Below, piece by piece: positions 1-7,859 of a stretch of DNA of 64,000 nt. The position numbers and the translations under genes were made by a program. The stretch's first letter is position 1, and each line of letters opens with the position of its first letter. This DNA is from Pseudomonas koreensis. GTDB lineage: Bacteria; Pseudomonadota; Gammaproteobacteria; Pseudomonadales; Pseudomonadaceae. The notes beneath the pieces were generated by a model. It did no database searches and was not told the origin of the DNA. It saw only the letters and a program-made list of their open reading frames with translations. The stretch is taken from NCBI RefSeq assembly GCF_024169245.1, contig NZ_JALJWP010000001.1, forward strand, positions 744,001 to 808,000, in the 5' to 3' direction.

Positions 1-279
1 CTGGAACAGGCCTACCTCACCGAACTGATGCTGATCCCCGAGGGCGAACAGCCATCGGTGGAAGAACAGCAAATGATCCTCGACGACCTCAAAGCCATCG
101 ATCGCCTGCTCGGCAAGTTGTCGACTAAGGCTCGTGCGGCCTTCCTGTATAACCGCCTCGACGGCCTCAGCCACGCCGAGATCGCCGGCAAACTCGGCGT
201 CTCGGTGCCGCGCGTGCGCCAGTATCTGGCCCAAGGCCTGCGCCAGTGCTACATCGCCCTTTACGGTGAGCCGACATGA
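1..279 (+). CDS. fiuI: ECF sigma factor, FecI/FiuI type (3' end only)
   Basis: The reading frame is open from base 1, so the start lies outside the window; 92 residues remain. They form region 4 of an extracytoplasmic-function sigma factor: a conserved helix (LSTKARAAFLYNRLDGLS) followed by the helix-turn-helix HAEIAGKLGVSVPRVRQYL that contacts the -35 element. The stop overlaps the start of the next gene (ATGA), a FecR-type regulator, and a TonB-dependent receptor with a signalling domain follows, which is the classic sigma / anti-sigma / receptor cell-surface signalling set. In P. aeruginosa the order fiuI-fiuR-fiuA lies close to the cre genes, as here, so FiuI is the best name; assignment to ferrichrome is by synteny and receptor features, not proof. 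Confidence 0.88.
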   Translation: MEQAYLTELMLIPEGEQPSVEEQQMILDDLKAIDRLLGKLSTKARAAFLYNRLDGLSHAEIAGKLGVSVPRVRQYLAQGLRQCYIALYGEPT

Positions 280-1250
280 CCGCGGCCAGTTCGCGCCCGG
301 TGCCGGCCCATGTGCTGGACGCGGCGATTGCCTGGCAATTGACCCTCGATTCGAGCACCGCGCTGGAGCGCGAGGAGTTCGCCAAATGGCACGCGGCCCA
401 TGAAGAACACGCCCGCGCCTGGCGTCAGTTGGGCATGCTCGATCAGCGCTTCAGCGTCGCCAAGGGCCCGGCGCGCAGTGCGTTGCTGCAATCGCGCGAA
501 GGCATCCGCCGGCGCATACGCAAACTCGGCAGCGGGCTGGCCAGTGTCGTCGTGATAATCGGTCTCGGTCTGTTTGTCAGTGAGCGTTATCTGCCGCTGG
601 ATTACTGGCTCGCCGATCAGCGTACGGCCACCGGCGAACAGCGCACCGTGCGCCTGTCCGACGGCACCCTGCTCAATCTCAATACCCACAGCGCGGTCGA
701 CGTGCGCTTCGATGACAAGCGCCGCTTGATCGTGTTGCAGGAAGGCGAAATCCTCGTCGAAACCGGGCATGGCGATGCGCGGCCGTTTATCGTCGAAACC
801 CGCGAAGGCAGCATGCGCGCGCTGGGCACGCGGTTTCTGGTCAAGCGCGAGGACGATGGCACGCGCCTGAGCGTGTTGCAGTCGGCGGTCGCGGCGCATG
901 CCCAGGCCGACCCGCAAGAACAGATTCTGCGCGAAGGCCAACAGGTGTTGCTGCGCAGTGACGGGCTGGGCTCGATCGTCGCCCTCGCCCCCGGCGCCGA
1001 TGCCTGGACGCGCGGCATGCTGGTGGTCGACAACGCGCGGCTGGGCGATCTGGTGCATGAGTTGGGGCGCTACCGCCACGGGCATCTGGGCGTGGCGCCG
1101 GAAGTGGCCGAACTGCGGATTACCGGCAGCTTTCCGTTGCACGACACCGACAAGGCGCTGAGTGCATTGCTGCCGACCCTGCCGGTGCAGATCGAGCGGC
1201 ATACGCCCTATTGGGTCACCGTGGCGAAGGCTGAGACCTCCTCCCCTTGA
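276..1250 (+). CDS. fiuR: FecR-family anti-sigma regulator (FiuR-like)
   Basis: A 324-residue inner-membrane transducer that holds its ECF sigma factor until the receptor signals from the outer membrane. Residues about 10-55 match the cytoplasmic DUF4880 sigma-binding domain (AIAWQL, then WHAAHEEHARAWRQL). One membrane helix lies at about 87-103 (LASVVVIIGLGLFVSERY). The FecR periplasmic domain follows at about 115-215 (TGEQRTVRLSDGTLLNLNT, then DARPFIVETREGSMRALGTRF), with a C-terminal domain that would contact the receptor's STN domain. It is translationally coupled to the sigma gene by a 4-base overlap. The start is fixed by that overlap. The repeat block 1253-1395 separates it from the receptor gene. 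Confidence 0.9.
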   Translation: MTAASSRPVPAHVLDAAIAWQLTLDSSTALEREEFAKWHAAHEEHARAWRQLGMLDQRFSVAKGPARSALLQSREGIRRRIRKLGSGLASVVVIIGLGLFVSERYLPLDYWLADQRTATGEQRTVRLSDGTLLNLNTHSAVDVRFDDKRRLIVLQEGEILVETGHGDARPFIVETREGSMRALGTRFLVKREDDGTRLSVLQSAVAAHAQADPQEQILREGQQVLLRSDGLGSIVALAPGADAWTRGMLVVDNARLGDLVHELGRYRHGHLGVAPEVAELRITGSFPLHDTDKALSALLPTLPVQIERHTPYWVTVAKAETSSP

Positions 1251-1252
1251 CA

Positions 1253-1364
1253 TGATCGTTCCCACGCTCTGCGTGGGAATGCAGCCCGGGGCGCTCTGCG
1301 TCCCTGCCGAAGCGGACGCAGAGCGTCCATTGAGGCATTCCCACGCGGAGCATGGGAACGATCA
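1253..1364. repeat. Intergenic palindromic element, family R1
   Basis: About 110 bp with inverted ends (GATCGTTCCCACGCTCTGCG and its complement) and inner inverted arms around GACGCTCTGCGTC. Near-identical copies lie at 10588, 16097, 52064 and 54532, always between genes, and a decayed one at about 24235-24300. It can fold into one long cruciform. It carries no coding sequence. Confidence 0.9.
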
Positions 1365-1365
1365 A

Positions 1366-1393
1366 TGTGGGAGCGAGCCTGCTCGCGAAGGCG
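1366..1393. repeat. Single REP unit, family R2
   Basis: Contains TGTGGGAGCGAGCCTGCTCG followed by CGAAGG. This unit occurs elsewhere in the window mostly as inverted pairs (REPIN-like); here it is single and abuts the R1 element. Confidence 0.85.
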
Positions 1394-1509
1394 CCATCAG
1401 CCGCACAACCATTTCCAGCAAAAAAAGAATTTCCACCCAGCCCTATCACTTTTCCAATCTCATCCGGCACACAGGCAATTGAGAAATATTTCCATTCAGG
1501 AGCCGCCGT

Positions 1510-3948
1510 ATGTCCCGTTCGCCAGACACCTTGTTGCGCCCCAGTCTGCTGGCTTTTGCCATCGCTTTCGGCACGCCGCTGATCAGCACTGCGTTGCTCG
1601 CCGCGGAGCAAGCGTCCAGCGTGCGCGCCTACAACCTGCCGGCGGCGCCACTGTCGACCACGCTGAACCAGATCGCCAGCCAGGGCGGCCTCGCCCTGTC
1701 GTTGAATCCGGCACTGGCAGCAGGCAAGACCTCGGCGCCGGTCAATGGCCAGTACGACGCCGCCGGCGCCCTGCGCGCGGCGTTGCGCGGCACCGGTCTG
1801 CAACTGGAGCAAAGCAGCGCTGGCACCTACACCCTGGTGGCCGTGCCGGAAGGTACGCTGGCCCTGCCGGAAACCGCGGTCATCGGCGTGGAAAATCTGG
1901 AAAGTGCCTGGGGCCCCGTCGAAGGCTACACCGCGACCCGCACCGCCGCTGGCACCAAGACCGACACCGCACTGGTCGAAGCACCGCGTTCGATCTCTGT
2001 TGCCACGCGCCAGCAAATGGACGACCGCAGCGTGCACAGCCTCGACGATGCCGTGCGCTACATGCCGGGCATCACCGCCAGCAGCTACGGCAGCGACACC
2101 CGGGCCGACTGGCTGCGCGTGCGCGGCTTTGAACCGACCCAGTTCCTCGATGGCCTGCCGCTGCCCAAAGGCGTGTACGCCAACCCGAAACAGGAAACCT
2201 GGAACCTCGACCGCCTCGCCCTGCTCCGTGGCCCGGCCTCGTCGGTGTACGGCCAGACCCCGCCGGGCGGTTTGCTCGACATGGTCAGCCGTCGCCCGAG
2301 CGCCGAGGCCAGCAGCGAAATCCAGCTGCAATACGGCAGCGACAATCACCGCCAGATCAACTTCGCCAGCACCGGCAAGATCGATGAGGCCGGGCAGTTC
2401 CTCTATGGCCTCAGCGGCGTGGTGCGCGACAGCGATACGCAAATCGACCACATCGACAACAAGCGCTACAACATCGCACCGAGCCTGACCTGGAACATCG
2501 ACGACGACACCAGGTTCACTCTGCTGACGCAGTTCACCCGCGACGATACCGGCGTCACCAGCCAGTTTTATCCGATCCAGGGCACCAGGATCGACATGCC
2601 ATTTGGCAAGATTTCCCATCACAAAAACCTGGGCGATCCCGACTACGATTATTACGACCGCACCTATTACGCGCTTGGTTATGCCTTCGAACATCGGCTC
2701 AACGATGTCTGGCAGTTCAAGCAGAATCTGCGCTACACCAAATCTGACCTGTCGTTCCAGACCGTCACCGTCAACAGTTACAACCCGTCGTTTGCCGGAT
2801 TTACCGTGGACGATCAGGGCAATGTCGGTCGCAGCACCACCAACGCCGATGAAGACATCAGCCAGTTCGCCGTGGACAACAACTTCCAGGCCGACTTCGC
2901 CACGGGTGATATCCGCCACACCTTGCTGCTGGGTCTCGATCATCAGCGCAGCAACACCAACTACACGTCAATCTTCGGTTCGGCGCCGAGCATCAACGTC
3001 AACAATCCGGTCTACGGCCAGCCGATCGTACGTCCGGCGCGCTCCACTGCGTTTTACGATTACAACCAGAAGACCTACCAGACCGGTCTCTACGTGCAGG
3101 ACCAGATGGCTCTCGACCAGTGGCGCCTGACCCTCGGCGGGCGTGAAGACTGGGTGCACACCAGCACCGAATTCTTCAACAAGGGTGACGCCACCAATAC
3201 CCAGCGTGACAAGCAGTTCAGCGGCAATGCGGCGCTCAGCTACGTCTTCGACAACGGCTTCGTGCCGTACCTGTCCTACGCCGAATCGTTCCAGCCGACT
3301 ACGGGCGCCGACGCCACCTCGACCGGCTCGCTCAAGCCGACCGAAGGCAAGCAATGGGAACTGGGCATCAAATACCAGCCGCCGGGCAGCAAGACCCTGC
3401 TGAGCGCCGCCGTGTATGACCTGACCCAAAAGAACGTCGCGGTGAACACCTTCGTCAATAACGTCTCGGTGACCAGCCAGACCGGTGAAGTGAAGGTCAA
3501 AGGGCTGGAGCTGGAAGCCGTGTCCGACGTTACCGACAACCTGAAAGTCATCGCCGCCTACACCCTGGCCAAATCCGAAGTGCAAAAAGGTGTCGACAAG
3601 GGCAACCGCCTGCAACTGATGCCCAACCAGCAAGCCTCGCTGTGGACCGACTACACCTGGCACAGCGGCGTGCTCGACGGTTTCGGCGTTGGCGCCGGCG
3701 TGCGCTACACCGGCAACACCTACGGCGACAAGGCCAACACCTGGCTGGGCAAGGCCGATGCCTATACCGTGTTCGACGCCAGCGTGCATTATGATCTGGG
3801 CCGTCTGGACAACAGCCTCAAAGGTGCGTCGCTGGCGGTGAACGCGACCAACCTGTTCGACAAGGACTACATTTCCACCTGCGACAGCTTCTACTGCTAC
3901 TACGGCGACCAGCGCAGTGTCGTCGCCAGCGCCACTTACAAGTGGTAA
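1510..3948 (+). CDS. fiuA: TonB-dependent ferric-siderophore receptor, FiuA-like
   Basis: An 812-residue outer-membrane receptor. A signal peptide covers about residues 1-32. An STN signalling domain follows (about 38-112, AYNLPAAPLSTTLNQIASQ), as expected for a transducer that talks to the FecR-type protein just upstream. The plug domain (about 150-260) contains LRGPASSVYGQTPPGG, and the rest is a 22-strand barrel ending in the aromatic TYKW signature needed for outer-membrane insertion. The C-terminal disulfide loop (CDSFYCYYGDQRSVVASATY) resembles the FhuA/FiuA ferrichrome receptors. The start has a GGAG ribosome site (tcaGGAGccgccgtATG). Ferrichrome as ligand is inferred from this resemblance and from the fiu/cre neighbourhood; another hydroxamate is possible. 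Confidence 0.9.
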   Translation: MSRSPDTLLRPSLLAFAIAFGTPLISTALLAAEQASSVRAYNLPAAPLSTTLNQIASQGGLALSLNPALAAGKTSAPVNGQYDAAGALRAALRGTGLQLEQSSAGTYTLVAVPEGTLALPETAVIGVENLESAWGPVEGYTATRTAAGTKTDTALVEAPRSISVATRQQMDDRSVHSLDDAVRYMPGITASSYGSDTRADWLRVRGFEPTQFLDGLPLPKGVYANPKQETWNLDRLALLRGPASSVYGQTPPGGLLDMVSRRPSAEASSEIQLQYGSDNHRQINFASTGKIDEAGQFLYGLSGVVRDSDTQIDHIDNKRYNIAPSLTWNIDDDTRFTLLTQFTRDDTGVTSQFYPIQGTRIDMPFGKISHHKNLGDPDYDYYDRTYYALGYAFEHRLNDVWQFKQNLRYTKSDLSFQTVTVNSYNPSFAGFTVDDQGNVGRSTTNADEDISQFAVDNNFQADFATGDIRHTLLLGLDHQRSNTNYTSIFGSAPSINVNNPVYGQPIVRPARSTAFYDYNQKTYQTGLYVQDQMALDQWRLTLGGREDWVHTSTEFFNKGDATNTQRDKQFSGNAALSYVFDNGFVPYLSYAESFQPTTGADATSTGSLKPTEGKQWELGIKYQPPGSKTLLSAAVYDLTQKNVAVNTFVNNVSVTSQTGEVKVKGLELEAVSDVTDNLKVIAAYTLAKSEVQKGVDKGNRLQLMPNQQASLWTDYTWHSGVLDGFGVGAGVRYTGNTYGDKANTWLGKADAYTVFDASVHYDLGRLDNSLKGASLAVNATNLFDKDYISTCDSFYCYYGDQRSVVASATYKW

Positions 3949-3979
3949 GCCAGTGAGCTGAAACAGGCCCTGTTCCCAG

Positions 3980-4010
3980 GCCGCCCGCACCGGGCGGCTT
4001 TGGTGTTTTT
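3980..4010 (+). terminator. Probable rho-independent terminator after the receptor gene
   Basis: Stem GCCGCCCG (3980-3987) / CGGGCGGC (3991-3998) with a 3-base loop, followed by a T-rich tail (TTTGGTGTTTTT). It lies 32 bases after the receptor stop and just before the PepSY gene, so it may attenuate rather than end transcription. Confidence 0.6.
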
Positions 4011-4022
4011 GAAGGTCATGCA

Positions 4023-5153
4023 ATGAAAAGTAAAACCATCCGCCGCTGGTCGTTCATCCACACCTGGACCAGCCTGATCTGCACGGTATTTCTGCTGATG
4101 CTCGCACTGACCGGTCTGCCGCTGATTTTCAGCCACGAGATCGATCACTTGCTGGGCAACGCCCCGGAGCTGCGCGAGATGCCGGCCGACACGCCGCAAC
4201 TCAATCTGCAGCAACTGGTCGATGCCGCGCAGAAACATCGCCCGGGCCAAGTCATGCAGTACTTCGGTTATGACGACGAAGACCCGAACGCGGCGTTCGC
4301 GATCATGGCCAAGACCGCTGACACCGAGCCGAACTCATCGCACACCTTCATGCTCGACGCGCGCACTGGCGAAGCGCTGGAAACGCCTTCGGCCAACGGC
4401 GGTTTGATGCTGTTCATCCTGCGCCTGCATGTCGACATGTTCGCCGGGCTGCCGGGCAAGTTGCTGCTGGCGTTCATGGGTGTGCTGTTTGTCGTGGCGA
4501 TCGTCTCCGGCACGGTGCTGTACCTGCCGTTCATGCGCCGCTTGAAATTCGGCACCGTGCGCCAGGACAAATCAACCCGCCTGCGCTGGCTCGATCTGCA
4601 CAACCTGATCGGCGTCGTGACCCTGACCTGGTGCCTGGTGGTGGGTGTGACCGGAGTGATCAGCGCCTGCGCCGATCTGCTCATCGCCGCGTGGCGCAAC
4701 GATGCGCTCACCACGCTGATCGCACCGTATCGCGATGCCCCGCCGCTGACGCAACTGGCGCCGGCCACGCGGCTGCTCGACATCGCGGAGGAAGTCGCAC
4801 CGGGGATGAAACCGGATTTCATCGCCTTCCCCGGCACACGCTTTTCCAGCGAGCACCATTACTCGGTATTCATGAAGGGCGGCACGCACCTGACCTCGCA
4901 CCTGCTGACGCCGGTGCTGATCGACGCCACGACCTTGCAGGTCACCGCCGTGGCCGAACGGCCGTGGTACATGGACGCCATGGGCATGTCGCAGCCGCTG
5001 CACTTTGGTGACTACGGCGGCATGCCGATGAAGATCCTCTGGGCGACGCTGGACGTGCTGACGATTATCGTGTTGACCAGCGGAGTGTATCTGTGGGTGG
5101 TGCGGCGCAAGGCGTCCAAGCCTGTGCTGGAAACGGCGGAGGCCTCGGCATGA
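4023..5153 (+). CDS. PepSY-associated membrane protein (iron-uptake associated)
   Basis: A 376-residue inner-membrane protein of the PepSY_TM family (PiuB-like). It has an N-terminal helix (about 18-38, SLICTVFLLMLALTGLPLIF), a pair of central helices (about 146-165 and 197-215), and a C-terminal helix (about 340-362, LDVLTIIVLTSGVYLWVV). Periplasmic PepSY-like segments lie between. Conserved histidines near the helices (SHEIDH, LHVDMF, DLHNLIG) fit the di-heme or metal-binding pattern proposed for the family. Proteins of this family accompany siderophore receptors and are thought to help reduce or release iron in the periplasm; the precise reaction is not established. It follows the receptor by 74 bases and overlaps the next small gene by 4 bases. 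Confidence 0.85.
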   Translation: MKSKTIRRWSFIHTWTSLICTVFLLMLALTGLPLIFSHEIDHLLGNAPELREMPADTPQLNLQQLVDAAQKHRPGQVMQYFGYDDEDPNAAFAIMAKTADTEPNSSHTFMLDARTGEALETPSANGGLMLFILRLHVDMFAGLPGKLLLAFMGVLFVVAIVSGTVLYLPFMRRLKFGTVRQDKSTRLRWLDLHNLIGVVTLTWCLVVGVTGVISACADLLIAAWRNDALTTLIAPYRDAPPLTQLAPATRLLDIAEEVAPGMKPDFIAFPGTRFSSEHHYSVFMKGGTHLTSHLLTPVLIDATTLQVTAVAERPWYMDAMGMSQPLHFGDYGGMPMKILWATLDVLTIIVLTSGVYLWVVRRKASKPVLETAEASA

Positions 5154-5329
5154 AGCCGCGTCAGTCGAGTTTCTGGAAAGTCTTCAGCACACCGATCGTG
5201 ATCGCCCTGCTCAGTGTGGCGGGGCTGTTTGCGGCGTTGCTCGGGGACGGGATCTGGGATGCGTTGAGCTGGGTCGGCCTTGGCGTGCCCGCGGTTTTGG
5301 CCATGAAGGGATTGCTGCAGCGCGGGTGA
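5150..5329 (+). CDS. Small two-helix membrane protein downstream of PepSY protein
   Basis: A 59-residue protein starting at the ATGA overlap with the PepSY gene, so it is probably translated by coupling. The sequence has a basic N-terminus (MKPRQSSFWK), a hydrophobic helix (VIALLSVAGLFAALLGDGIW), and a second helix (LSWVGLGVPAVLAMKGLL). Small proteins of this shape often follow PepSY proteins in Pseudomonas iron-uptake operons. No catalytic motif is visible; a role as a membrane partner of the PepSY protein is inference from position. Confidence 0.75.
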   Translation: MKPRQSSFWKVFSTPIVIALLSVAGLFAALLGDGIWDALSWVGLGVPAVLAMKGLLQRG

Positions 5330-5348
5330 TTATTGTTGCCTGACATGG

Positions 5349-5421
5349 CGCCTTCGCGAGCAAGCTCGCTCCCACAGGGGAACGCATTTCAAATGTGGGA
5401 GCGAGCTTGCTCGCGAAGGCG
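5349..5421. repeat. Inverted REP pair, family R2
   Basis: Two R2 units head to head: CCTTCGCGAGCAAGCTCGCT, then about 20 bases later its complement. The pair can fold into a long hairpin and fills the gap between the iron operon and the glutathione S-transferase gene. Confidence 0.88.
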
Positions 5422-5509
5422 TCAGTCAGCACACCATCGAATCCTCGCCAGCCGAGCGTGATGTGATTAGGCTAATCTCCTGCTCTTCGCCGACCACCGA
5501 GGTTCATCC

Positions 5510-6139
5510 ATGTCCGCCCCCAGCATGACCCTGTACCACAACACCCTGTCGCCCTTCGTCCGCAAGGTCATGGTGCTGCTGCACGAAACCGGTCAGCAGG
5601 ATCGTGTCGCGCTGCAAGACTGTGTGCTCAGCCCGGTCAGCCCGAACCCGGCGCTGATCGCCGACAACCCGTTGAGCAAAATCCCCGCCCTGCGCCTGGC
5701 CGACGGCAATGTCATCCATGACAGCCGCGTCATCCTTGAGTACCTCGACCAGCAGCACGTCGGCAACCCGCTGATCCCCCGTGAAGGCGCGGCGCGCTGG
5801 CGGCGCCTGACCCTGGCGTCGATGGCCGACGGGATCATGGATGCCTCGGTAATGGTGCGTTACGAAACCGTCCTGCGCCCGATGGAAAAACACTGGGACG
5901 AATGGCTCGACGCCCAGCGCGACAAGATTCGCCGCGCCCTCGCCGTGCTCGAGAACGAAGCGATTGCCGAGCTGACCAGCCATTTCGATGTCGCGGCGAT
6001 CAGCGTGGCCTGCGCACTGGGCTATCTGGACCTGCGCTTCCCGGACATGGACTGGCGGGCGGCCAACCCGCAACTGGCCAACTGGTATTTCGAAGTGAGT
6101 CAGCGACCGTCCATGGTGGCGACAATGCCCAAGCCTTAA
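5510..6139 (+). CDS. Glutathione S-transferase family protein
   Basis: A 209-residue cytosolic protein with an N-terminal thioredoxin-fold glutathione-binding domain (about 1-80: MTLYHNTLSPFVRKVMVLLHE). The serine in TLSPF is a likely catalytic residue of a bacterial GST. SKIPAL is the conserved cis-proline motif and DSRVILEYLD the glutathione gamma-glutamyl site. An all-helical C-terminal domain (about 90-205) carries the N-capping motif region FDVAAISVACALGYLD. The substrate cannot be read from sequence. It stands alone between repeat elements, so a private promoter is likely. Confidence 0.88.
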   Translation: MSAPSMTLYHNTLSPFVRKVMVLLHETGQQDRVALQDCVLSPVSPNPALIADNPLSKIPALRLADGNVIHDSRVILEYLDQQHVGNPLIPREGAARWRRLTLASMADGIMDASVMVRYETVLRPMEKHWDEWLDAQRDKIRRALAVLENEAIAELTSHFDVAAISVACALGYLDLRFPDMDWRAANPQLANWYFEVSQRPSMVATMPKP

Positions 6140-6162
6140 AGCTGCGCTGCCTGTTCCGGCCT

Positions 6163-6239
6163 CTTCGCGAGCAGGCTCGCTCCCACAGGATGGATGCCAT
6201 ACCCGAATCCCTTGTGGGAGCGAGCCTGCTCGCGAATGC
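6163..6239. repeat. Inverted REP pair, family R2
   Basis: CTTCGCGAGCAGGCTCGCTC and its complement, separated by about 25 bases, lie between the convergent GST and creD genes; the pair may serve as a bidirectional transcription barrier. Confidence 0.87.
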
Positions 6240-6320
6240 ACCACCTCGGTTCTGGCGGCAGCGCTGCAAAAATCAGCGTCAGCAACACCGCTACTTCCCT
6301 GCGCTCAGCTCTCAACCCGC

Positions 6321-7688
6321 TCATTGCATCGCCTCCACATCAAACTCCAGCGGCTTGGCCGACTTCGTGCCAATCCCGTACCAGTCCAGTTTGCGCGTCA
6401 GCACCATGAACACCCCGAGCAGACCGAACAGCATTAGCGAGCCCATCAGCAGCGCGTAATCCTCGGCGCTGAGCAATCCGTACAACAGGCCATACAGCGC
6501 CGCCAGCCCCGCCGAAAAACTCAAACCATGCCGCGCGCTGCGCAAGACGTGGCTGACGTAGAAACCGATCAACAGCACGCAGCCACTGGCCGACAACAGA
6601 TACGCCAGAGCAAAGCCGATGTGTTCCGACAGCGACAACAGCAGCAGATAGAAGAACGCCAGCGCGACACCGACCAGGGCATATTGCACCGGGTGCACCG
6701 CCAGGCTCTTGAGCACTTCGAAGAGGAAGAAACCGGCGAAGGTCAGGACGATGAACAGCAGCGCGTATTTGATCGCCCGATCGCTTTTCAGGTACTGATC
6801 CACCGGGTCGATGAAACTGACGCCGAAGCTGCGCCCGTTGAGTGCATCACAGTCTCCAGCGACGCAGCGTTCCATCGCTTCTTGCAGGTTGGTGGAGAAA
6901 AACGAGGTCTGCCAATCGGCGCTGAAACCCTGATCGTTGATCTCGCGCTTGGCCGGCAGGAAGTTGCCGACGAAGCTGGGGTGCGGCCAGTTGGCGGCGA
7001 GGCTGACGCTGCTGGTCCTGCCCACCGGCACCACGCGCAGCGAGCCGGTGCCTTGCAGGCGCAGGTCGAAACCGAACGTCAGTTGCGTGGCTTTACTGGC
7101 GTCGAGGGCCGGGAGGATCACATGCACGCCCTCACCGATCCAGGCCACTTCGCTGCCGGGCACGAAATCCAGCTGCTGGCCGGCGAGCTCCAGTTGCAGC
7201 GCCTTTTCGATGCCGCGAATGTCGCTGATCCCCACGGCGAGGAACGGCGCGTCGAATTGATAATCGGCAAAGTTTTCCTTGATGCCCAACTGCGCCGGCA
7301 GGGAAAAATGCCCATCGATGCGGTTGTCGGCGTGGAACAGGCGCGCCTCGTAAATCCCACGTTTGCGCAGCTCGGTCTGCACCTGGCCGTCGAGTTCGAA
7401 GCGCTCCGGCAGAAAGTACAGACGCCCGCGCGCCTCGCTGACTTCTTCGTAGCGCTTGTTGGTTTTTTCGTTGGTCTTCCAGGTGCGCACCACCTTGCGA
7501 TACGGCACCACCATGACCGGCCCGGTCAGTTGCTGGCTGTAACTGGAACTGCGGGCGATGTCTTCGAGCACGCCGTCGCGCAGTTGCTGACGCTCATCGA
7601 TGATGCCGTCGATCATCAGCAACGGAATCAGCAACAGCAGGATCAGCAAGGCAATCGCGCCGAGCTTGATGGTCAGATTCTTGTTCAT
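6321..7688 (-). CDS. creD: Cell envelope integrity protein CreD
   Basis: A 455-residue inner-membrane protein. One N-terminal membrane helix (about 8-28, LGAIALLILLLLIPLLMIDG) is followed by a large periplasmic domain (about 35-300) and a cluster of five or six helices (about 305-440, YALLFIVLTFAGFFLFEVLKSL onwards). Length and architecture match CreD (E. coli CreD is about 450 residues), the main effector of the CreBC two-component system, which affects envelope integrity and beta-lactam tolerance. It is the last gene of a minus-strand creB-creC-creD set but is separated from creC by 171 bases that hold an R3 repeat and its own probable CreB site, so it likely has its own promoter. Confidence 0.93.
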   Translation of the reverse strand: MNKNLTIKLGAIALLILLLLIPLLMIDGIIDERQQLRDGVLEDIARSSSYSQQLTGPVMVVPYRKVVRTWKTNEKTNKRYEEVSEARGRLYFLPERFELDGQVQTELRKRGIYEARLFHADNRIDGHFSLPAQLGIKENFADYQFDAPFLAVGISDIRGIEKALQLELAGQQLDFVPGSEVAWIGEGVHVILPALDASKATQLTFGFDLRLQGTGSLRVVPVGRTSSVSLAANWPHPSFVGNFLPAKREINDQGFSADWQTSFFSTNLQEAMERCVAGDCDALNGRSFGVSFIDPVDQYLKSDRAIKYALLFIVLTFAGFFLFEVLKSLAVHPVQYALVGVALAFFYLLLLSLSEHIGFALAYLLSASGCVLLIGFYVSHVLRSARHGLSFSAGLAALYGLLYGLLSAEDYALLMGSLMLFGLLGVFMVLTRKLDWYGIGTKSAKPLEFDVEAMQ

Positions 7689-7735
7689 GGGACTCTCCCT
7701 GTTTGAATGGGGGGAGTCTGCTGATGCGGTGTGGT

Positions 7736-7751
7736 GGGAATGTGGGGGGAA
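7736..7751 (-). promoter_or_regulatory. Candidate variant cre-tag upstream of creD
   Basis: On the minus strand the sequence reads TTCCC-N6-TTCCC, an 11-bp direct repeat centred about 55 bases before the creD start. CreB in enteric bacteria binds TTCAC-N6-TTCAC. The spacing is identical and the half-site differs at one base (A to C), so this is a plausible Pseudomonas variant; it is the only such repeat I saw in this gap. Confidence 0.45.
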
Positions 7752-7770
7752 TATGGAGATTGTGTGGAAA

Positions 7771-7855
7771 GATCAAAAGATCGCAGCCTTCGGCAGCTCC
7801 TACAGTCGTACCGTATTCCAAATGTAGGAGCTGCCGAAGGCTGCGATCTTTTGGC
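7771..7855. repeat. Inverted repeat pair, family R3
   Basis: Two inverted units, GATCGCAGCCTTCGGCAGCT with flanking AAAA/TTTT, separated by about 20 bases. The T-rich end after the second stem could give it terminator activity for creC-side transcription. Other copies lie at 14288, 22266, 47779 and 61215, with a half copy at 54497. Confidence 0.88.
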
Positions 7856-7859
7856 TATC

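Noticed and set aside
7771..7855. Repeats considered as a CRISPR array
   Set aside because: All repeat families are palindromic pairs scattered singly between genes, with no regular spacers and no cas genes.
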